A stretch of DNA of 39,306 bases from Alsobacter soli. Its GTDB lineage: Bacteria > Pseudomonadota > Alphaproteobacteria > Rhizobiales > Beijerinckiaceae. The stretch covers positions 1 to 39,306 of the forward strand of contig CAMCXA010000019.1 in NCBI GenBank assembly GCA_945883115.1, given 5' to 3'. The translations under genes were made by a program, and so were the position numbers. Position 1 is the stretch's first letter, and every line of letters starts with the position of its first letter. The notes under the pieces were generated by a model that did no database searches, was not told where the DNA came from, and saw only the letters and a list, made by a program, of their open reading frames with translations. Below, in pieces: positions 34,173-39,306 of the stretch.

Positions 34173-34958
34173 ATGGCTCAATCTCCGTTCGCACTCCCAC
34201 CCACAACCCGCGTTCTTGTTACAGCGGGAGCCTCCGGCATTGGCCGCGCCATAGCCGATCTCTTTCTTGATCAAGGCGCACAAGTCCACATTTGCGATGT
34301 CTCCGACACGTTTTTGGCTGATTTCCTTAGCACGCACCCGAAAGCCGCGTGCACCAAGGCGGATGTGTCCTCCGATTCGGATGTCAAACACCTCTTCGAT
34401 GAAGTCCGCGAGACGCTCGGCGGCCTCGATATTCTCGTCAACAATGCCGGCATTGCAGGCCCCACAGGCGGCGTTGACGAAATCAGCTCCGAGGACTGGC
34501 GTCGCACACTCGATATCTGCCTCACCGGCCAATATCTCTGCGCGCATCATGCCGTGCCAATGCTCAAACAGGCTGGTGGCGGCGCCATCATCAACCTCTC
34601 CTCCGCGGCAGGCCGCTTCGGCTATGCCTTCCGCTCGCCCTATGCCGCCGCAAAATGGGGCGTGATCGGCTTCACCCAAAGCCTCGCAAAAGAGCTCGGC
34701 CCCGAAAACATCCGCGTCAACGCCATTCTCCCCGGCATTGTCGAAGGCCCGCGCATCACCGGCGTCATTCAAGCGCGCGCGGACCAATATGGCGTCTCTT
34801 ACGCTGAAATGGAAAAAACCTATCTCGACCGCGTCTCGATGCGCCGCATGGTCACCGCTCAGGACGTCGCAACTGCTGCCCTCTATCTCGCCTCACCTGC
34901 CGGCCGCAACATTTCCGGCCAATCCCTCGGCGTTGACGCCAATGTCGAAACGCTCTGA
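34173..34958 (+). CDS. SDR family oxidoreductase next to BKACE
   Basis: A 261-residue classical SDR: cofactor loop GASGIG (19-24), Asp after the second strand (NAD preference), NNAG, Ser143/144, YAAAK (Tyr157, Lys161) and VNAILPGIVEGPR. ATG 34173 has AAAGG eight bases upstream; a TTG at 34146 would run into the RTX remnant junction. The BKACE gene follows after 26 bases. BKACE enzymes need a beta-keto acid, so this SDR probably makes it from the 3-hydroxy acid. That is inference from context. Confidence 0.9.
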   Translation: MAQSPFALPPTTRVLVTAGASGIGRAIADLFLDQGAQVHICDVSDTFLADFLSTHPKAACTKADVSSDSDVKHLFDEVRETLGGLDILVNNAGIAGPTGGVDEISSEDWRRTLDICLTGQYLCAHHAVPMLKQAGGGAIINLSSAAGRFGYAFRSPYAAAKWGVIGFTQSLAKELGPENIRVNAILPGIVEGPRITGVIQARADQYGVSYAEMEKTYLDRVSMRRMVTAQDVATAALYLASPAGRNISGQSLGVDANVETL

Positions 34959-34984
34959 TCTCACAAGCCTGAAAGACCTCTCCG

Positions 34985-35917
34985 ATGGCCATTTCACGTA
35001 AAATCATCGTCACCTGCGCTGTCACAGGCGCTATCCACACCCCCTCAATGTCGCCGCATCTGCCGGTCACGCCCGAGGAGATCGCGAAATCCGCGATTGA
35101 AGCCGCGGAAGCCGGCGCATCCATCGTCCATCTCCACGCCCGCAATCCCGAAAATGGCCGCCCGGACCAATCACCCGAGGCCTTTGGCCGGTTTCTTGGC
35201 CACATCAAACAAAATTCCGACGTCATCATCAATCTGACGACGGGTGGCGCCCCCTCCATGACAGTGGCAGAGCGCGTCAAACCTGCTGCCCATTTCCAGC
35301 CTGAACTTGCCTCATTGAATATGGGCTCGATGAATTTCGGCCTGTTCCCCATGCTCAAGCGCTTCAAGAACTTCGATCATGACTGGGAACAAACCGTCCT
35401 TGAAAACTCGCGCGATCTCGTCTTCCGCAACACCTTCAAGGATATTGAATTCGTGCTTGAGACTCTGAGCGCCTCCGGCACGCGCTTCGAGTTCGAGTGC
35501 TATGACACCGCACACCTCTATAATCTCGCCCATTTTCTCGAACGCGGCCTCGTCCGGGCCCCGCTCTTTGTGCAAACCGTCTTCGGCATTCTCGGCGGTA
35601 TCGGCACCCACCCCGATGACGTCATGCACATGAAACGAACTGCTGACCGTCTCTTCGGTGATCACTATCTCTGGTCCGTGCTCGGTGCGGGAAAAAGCCA
35701 GTTCCCCATCGCCGCAACTGCCGCCGCAATCGGCGGAAATGTCCGCGTCGGCCTCGAGGATTCGCTCTGGTCCGGCCCCGGCCGCCTGTCGGTCTCGAAT
35801 GCAGAACAGGTGAAAAACATCCGCCAAATCATTGAAGGGCTTGGGCTTTCCATCGCAACACCCGACGAGGCCCGCGCCATACTCCACCTTAAAGGGCGAG
35901 ACTCAGTCAATTTTTGA
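34985..35917 (+). CDS. BKACE (DUF849) beta-keto acid cleavage enzyme
   Basis: A 310-residue TIM-barrel enzyme of the family of 3-keto-5-aminohexanoate cleavage enzyme (Kce). The metal-binding HLHAR (His49, His51) is followed by NPENGRPDQ, INLTTGG, FECYDTAHLYNL and GGNVRVGLED, whose glutamate is the third metal ligand in Kce. These enzymes react a beta-keto acid with acetyl-CoA to give acetoacetate and a new CoA ester. The substrate differs between subfamilies, and dehydrocarnitine is one option; the residues do not settle it. Confidence 0.92.
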   Translation: MAISRKIIVTCAVTGAIHTPSMSPHLPVTPEEIAKSAIEAAEAGASIVHLHARNPENGRPDQSPEAFGRFLGHIKQNSDVIINLTTGGAPSMTVAERVKPAAHFQPELASLNMGSMNFGLFPMLKRFKNFDHDWEQTVLENSRDLVFRNTFKDIEFVLETLSASGTRFEFECYDTAHLYNLAHFLERGLVRAPLFVQTVFGILGGIGTHPDDVMHMKRTADRLFGDHYLWSVLGAGKSQFPIAATAAAIGGNVRVGLEDSLWSGPGRLSVSNAEQVKNIRQIIEGLGLSIATPDEARAILHLKGRDSVNF

Positions 35918-35934
35918 ACCGCTAAACGCTTCGC

Positions 35935-35950
35935 GAGTTCAATAGAACTC
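35935..35950. terminator. Small hairpin between convergent BKACE and DMT genes
   Basis: GAGTTC and GAACTC pair perfectly around AATA. It sits in the 71-base gap between two convergent stops, a natural place for a two-way terminator, but no T-run follows on either strand. Confidence 0.35.
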
Positions 35951-35988
35951 CAACAAGAAACGCTTTAAGTGAACGGTATTGGAACTGA

Positions 35989-36873
35989 TTAGATAATTTG
36001 CTTCGCGTCAATTCTTTCACGATTTGCGAGGTAGATTCCGCTTCCTGCGATGATCGCCGCGCCGATCAAGGTCAGCGCAGTCGGCCAGACACCAAACGCG
36101 AGAAAACCAAGCCCGCTGGCCCAGATCAACTGCGAATAGGTGAACGGCGCAATGTTGGATGCCGGCGCAAGCCGGTACGCAATCAGCACCATAAAATTCG
36201 CCGCCGCAGCAAAGCCACCCGCCACCACGCTTAGCGCAAGGTCTTGGAGGCTCGGAACTACCCAGTCGAAAAGCGTCAAGACCGAGAGCACGAGAGCGCC
36301 AACAAACGCCGTATACAACATCGTCACTTCGGCAGGTTCATCCACCATCAGGCGCGTGATGATCACCGCAAAACTATAGACCGACGCGGCCCCGAGCGGC
36401 AGCAAGGCCGCCCATTGGAATGCGGATGAACCCGGCTGTACGATGATTAAAACGCCAATAAGCCCGATGCACGCGGCAAGCCACCGCGCCAGATCGACCT
36501 TCTCGCCAAGGAACACTATCGCCAACGCCATGATTATGATCGGCTGGATAAAGGTAACAGCTGTTGCATCCGCAATCGGCATGTAGCCTAGCCCGAAGAT
36601 AAAAAGTGCTGCGGACGCCACAGTGCTTAATGCCCTAAAAATATGCAGTTTTAGATAACGGGTCTTGACCGCAAGGCCGACACCCCGCCGCATCCACGGC
36701 ATCATGATCAGCAGCATCACAACATAGCGCAACCATGTGATTTGTATCGCCGGCAGCGAATCCGTCAGATATTGCGAGGCTATATCGGAAGCAGCCCAAC
36801 AAAACGCACCCAGCAGAATAATCCCGATCCCCAGCAAGGTTTTCGGCGCTTTCAATTCGAAACGGTTTGTCAA
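35989..36873 (-). CDS. EamA/DMT-family transporter
   Basis: A 294-residue membrane protein with ten hydrophobic helices in two EamA halves (GAFCWAASDIASQYL in the first, YSFAVIITRLMVDEP opening the second). DMT proteins export amino acids or other metabolites. No ATG occurs near the front; a TTG at 36873 has GAGGA seven bases upstream and is chosen, while a TTG at 36924 would add 17 residues. It converges with the BKACE gene. The exported substrate is unknown. Confidence 0.85.
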   Translation of the reverse strand: MTNRFELKAPKTLLGIGIILLGAFCWAASDIASQYLTDSLPAIQITWLRYVVMLLIMMPWMRRGVGLAVKTRYLKLHIFRALSTVASAALFIFGLGYMPIADATAVTFIQPIIIMALAIVFLGEKVDLARWLAACIGLIGVLIIVQPGSSAFQWAALLPLGAASVYSFAVIITRLMVDEPAEVTMLYTAFVGALVLSVLTLFDWVVPSLQDLALSVVAGGFAAAANFMVLIAYRLAPASNIAPFTYSQLIWASGLGFLAFGVWPTALTLIGAAIIAGSGIYLANRERIDAKQII

Positions 36874-36946
36874 AAAGATATCCTCGAATCTCGTTTCACT
36901 CCAGCCGAACAGGGTTGAAGTCAAAAATGCACCCGCACCACCCGGT

Positions 36947-37648
36947 TTACATCGAAGCCGTCAGTCGCACCAATTCCGGGAATTCCGGGAATTCCGGGAT
37001 AACAATAACCCGCGTACCCACTTTGACGCGTTCAAACAGATCCATCACGTCACCATTGGCCAGTCTGATGCAACCGGAAGAAACTTTGCTGCCAATCGTC
37101 TCTGGCTCGTTGGAACCGTGGATCCGATACAGCGTCGACCCAAGATAGAGCGCACGCGCGCCAAGCGGATTATCCAGCCCGCCCGCCATGTAGTGCGGCA
37201 AATCCTTCTCCCGTTCCCGCATCTGTGGCGGAGGCGTCCAACCCGGCCATTCCCGCTTTGCCGAAACATACGTGGTGCCCGACCATTCAAACCCCTGGCG
37301 CGCGACACCGATGCCGTACGACATTGCCTTGCCTTCCGCCATAACAAGAAAAAGGCGGCGCTGCGGCACGTCAACGATCAGCGTTCCTTCTTTTTCGACG
37401 GTGGGATAAGTGATCGCCGTTCTCGCAACAGGTCCAACTGCCTTGCCGCTGGCAAACGTTTCAGCATCTAGTCTGTGTGTTGTACGCGACAAACTTGTGA
37501 CAGGTGTAACATCCAGCGTTTGCACACAGGCACCAAGTGATACTCCGAAGCCCAAAACCAGCGATAAAGACGAAATCGGTCTGATATAGTGGCAAAACAG
37601 ACGGCGCGATTTTTCCGTCAAAACAACCAAACTCTCTACAAACATCAT
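36947..37648 (-). CDS. L,D-transpeptidase (YkuD domain) lipoprotein
   Basis: A 233-residue exported protein. A hydrophobic segment ends in SLGAC, a usable lipobox. The YkuD domain follows, with IHGSNEPETIGS, SSGCIRLANGDV carrying the catalytic cysteine, and the HYMAGGLDNPLGARALYLG segment. Such enzymes make 3-3 peptidoglycan cross-links or attach lipoproteins to the wall. The C-terminus has a PEFPEFPE extension coded by a 9-bp repeat. ATG 37648 is used; a GTG lies two codons earlier. It is divergent from mtgA, another wall gene. Confidence 0.92.
   Translation of the reverse strand: MMFVESLVVLTEKSRRLFCHYIRPISSLSLVLGFGVSLGACVQTLDVTPVTSLSRTTHRLDAETFASGKAVGPVARTAITYPTVEKEGTLIVDVPQRRLFLVMAEGKAMSYGIGVARQGFEWSGTTYVSAKREWPGWTPPPQMREREKDLPHYMAGGLDNPLGARALYLGSTLYRIHGSNEPETIGSKVSSGCIRLANGDVMDLFERVKVGTRVIVIPEFPEFPELVRLTASM
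36972..36998. repeat. 9-bp microsatellite in the L,D-transpeptidase gene
   Basis: Three exact copies of AATTCCGGG in tandem, inside the coding region near the stop. They code for the EFP-type tripeptides at the C-terminus. Slippage would change the tail length in steps of three residues without a frameshift. Confidence 0.9.
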
Positions 37649-37740
37649 ACGCACTCTGTGTTAAACTCTACTCGTTCACACACTGGATGAGTCGGTGTTA
37701 ATTTTGTGTTTACCTTAAACGCGTTCCCGGGTCTTTTCTG

Positions 37741-38436
37741 ATGCCATTTTTTTCGAGGCTTTTGAGAAGATCTTTGCCGCTCTTGAAGGCAGCATTGCTC
37801 GCACTCGTTTTCGGCCCGGTTATCCTGTTGGTGCTGTATCGGGTTGTGCCGCCCCCCATCACCCCACTCATGGTGATCCGGCTGTTCGAGGGCGAAGGCA
37901 TCAACAAAGAGTGGACGCCCCTCGAAGAAATGCAGCCATCTCTCCCCAAACTTGTCATAGCCGCCGAGGACAACACCTTCTGCTCCCATTGGGGCTTCGA
38001 TATCGATGCCTATCAGGCCCAACTCGAAAAATCGCTCAAAGGCCGCGCGAGCCGCGGCGCCAGCACGCTCAGCATGCAACTCGCCAAAAACCTGTTTCTC
38101 TGGCCCGGGCGAAGCTATGTCCGCAAAGCACTCGAAATCCCGCTCACGCTCTATGTCGAGCTCGTGCTCCCCAAACGCCGCATCATGGAGCTCTATCTGA
38201 ATATCGTCGAATTCGGCCCCGGAATTTATGGCGCGGAGGCCGCAGCGAGGGCGCATTTCAATACATCTGCTGAAAAACTAAGCCTTCAGCAAGCAGCCCA
38301 GCTTGCGGCCGTCTTACCCAACCCGCGCCGGTGGTCGGCATCCAAACCGACCGGCTATATTCAAAACCGTGCGAGCCTATATCGCCAGCGTGTCGACCAA
38401 TTAGGTCCCGATTACGTCGCCTGCATTACGCCGTAA
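37741..38436 (+). CDS. mtgA: Monofunctional biosynthetic peptidoglycan glycosyltransferase
   Basis: A 231-residue inner-membrane enzyme of family GT51 that polymerises lipid II into glycan. One membrane helix (about 14-36) is followed by the family motifs: AAEDNTFCSHWGFD with catalytic Glu76, RGASTLSMQLAKNLFLW, RKALEIPLTLYVEL and KRRIMELYLNIVEFG. No transpeptidase domain follows, which fits MtgA. Its stop overlaps the end of the convergent MFS gene by 11 bases. Confidence 0.96.
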   Translation: MPFFSRLLRRSLPLLKAALLALVFGPVILLVLYRVVPPPITPLMVIRLFEGEGINKEWTPLEEMQPSLPKLVIAAEDNTFCSHWGFDIDAYQAQLEKSLKGRASRGASTLSMQLAKNLFLWPGRSYVRKALEIPLTLYVELVLPKRRIMELYLNIVEFGPGIYGAEAAARAHFNTSAEKLSLQQAAQLAAVLPNPRRWSASKPTGYIQNRASLYRQRVDQLGPDYVACITP

Positions 38437-39306
38437 CACGCTCGGCAATTCGGAATTGCCGCATCGACAGAGCGAGATGCAACGCGCCCAAAAAAGCCAC
38501 GACTGCACCAACTGGACCGAGCCACTCGATCCCGAAAATCCGGTAAAACGTCCCGCCAATCGCGGACCCAACCGCCGCACCAATATAAATACACGCCGCA
38601 TTCAGCGCGAGGATCACATTCTGCGCGTGCGGCATGGCTTTGATCAACCGCGTCTGTTGCGGCACGATAAAGCCCCACGTGATCGTGCTCCAGATAAAGA
38701 ACAAGATCGCACCATCAACCAGCCCGAACGGATAAAGTGTCGCCGCAGGCAGAAAGATCAACTGCGTCAAAGCGATCACCATGATCGTCCGCTCCGGCCC
38801 GATCTTGTTTGTCAGATACCCGCCGAGCCAGTTTCCAAGCACGGCGCCAACACCGAGAACAAACAGGATGATCGTCACCCCGTCCCGTCCCATACCGAGC
38901 CGCCATTCCACAATCGGGGCGATAAAGGTGAACATCACATAATACGAGCTGATCATTGTCGCCGTAATCGTCACCGCCACCATCGGCACCGGCGTCAACA
39001 AGGTCCGGCCCAAAACAGCAAGCGAGGTCGGCTGAAACGCGATCCCGCGCGGCACGACCCGCAACAGCCAGATCATGGCAATCACCAACAAAACCGCCAC
39101 CGCCCAGAACGCACTTTGCCACCCCAGCGTATATCCCAGATAACTGCCCGCCGGCACGCCGAGCACCTGCGCAATCGCAATTCCGCTGAAAACAGTCGCC
39201 AACGCCATCGCCCGACGCTCGGGCGCAACAGAACTCGCCGCCACTGCCGCCGCATTCGGCGTATACATCCCTGCACCGAATGCCGCCAAAACGCGCGCGA
39301 TAAAAA
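38426..39306 (-). CDS. MFS transporter, partial (N-terminus outside window)
   Basis: The frame stays open to the window edge, so the N-terminus is missing; 293 codons including the stop are present. It opens with ARVLAAFGAGMYTPNAAAV, which matches the fourth helix region of DHA1-type drug/sugar efflux permeases (AraJ-like), followed by eight further hydrophobic helices. The conserved loop between the two halves is recognisable. The exported compound is unknown. The stop lies inside the last codons of mtgA on the other strand. Confidence 0.88.
   Translation of the reverse strand, partial: FIARVLAAFGAGMYTPNAAAVAASSVAPERRAMALATVFSGIAIAQVLGVPAGSYLGYTLGWQSAFWAVAVLLVIAMIWLLRVVPRGIAFQPTSLAVLGRTLLTPVPMVAVTITATMISSYYVMFTFIAPIVEWRLGMGRDGVTIILFVLGVGAVLGNWLGGYLTNKIGPERTIMVIALTQLIFLPAATLYPFGLVDGAILFFIWSTITWGFIVPQQTRLIKAMPHAQNVILALNAACIYIGAAVGSAIGGTFYRIFGIEWLGPVGAVVAFLGALHLALSMRQFRIAERVTA

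Overview
The window looks like chromosome of an alphaproteobacterium of the Hyphomicrobiales (Rhizobiales) type. The main reason is gene order: pdhC-lpdA-lipA-coq10-type gene, then cinA/ispDF, then dusB-ntrB-ntrC-ntrY-ntrX-hfq-hflX-mazG, and further on rlpA-tmk-holB-metG-tatD-MBL hydrolase. The fused ispDF gene, the paired NtrBC/NtrYX systems and a methionyl-tRNA synthetase without zinc-knuckle cysteines fit that group. I could not search a database, so genus is not claimed.

Left part (1-22600) is housekeeping. The end of pyruvate dehydrogenase E2 leads into E3 (lpdA), lipoyl synthase and a START-type ubiquinone-binding protein. Convergent to these is an ispDF-cinA-membrane protein operon. 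A divergent promoter region with an 8-bp hairpin precedes dusB-ntrB-ntrC, ntrY-ntrX and hfq-hflX, which carry nitrogen control and post-transcriptional regulation. mazG converges on hflX. A higBA toxin-antitoxin module with a visible operator sits between mazG and a tightly overlapped minus-strand operon (rlpA, tmk, holB, metG, tatD, MBL hydrolase).

The centre (23280-26080) is a repeat-rich accessory islet beside a complete tRNA-Ser(UGA). Upstream of the tRNA are four 28-bp tandem repeats, a broken 5' tRNA-Ser copy, a chain of small hairpins and a fifth repeat copy. Downstream is a visibly AT-richer stretch. It holds a minus-strand gene remnant, an exported protein with three identical 63-bp repeats, and an exported Sel1-repeat protein whose coding repeats are 108 bp. 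No intact integrase or transposase is visible.

The right part (26083-39306) is metabolic and envelope-related. A minus-strand operon codes for a FrcBCA-like ABC importer, an SDR, a RidA protein and a D-serine dehydratase/D-threonine aldolase-like PLP enzyme. A SelA-fold PLP enzyme converges on it with no base between the stop codons. Together they resemble an undescribed catabolic module for an amino- or hydroxy-compound, in which RidA would hydrolyse enamine/imine products of the PLP lyases. Next come a kynurenine formamidase-like hydrolase, a truncated RTX protein remnant, an SDR plus BKACE (DUF849) pair, a DMT exporter, an L,D-transpeptidase, a monofunctional peptidoglycan glycosyltransferase (mtgA), and an MFS transporter cut by the window edge.
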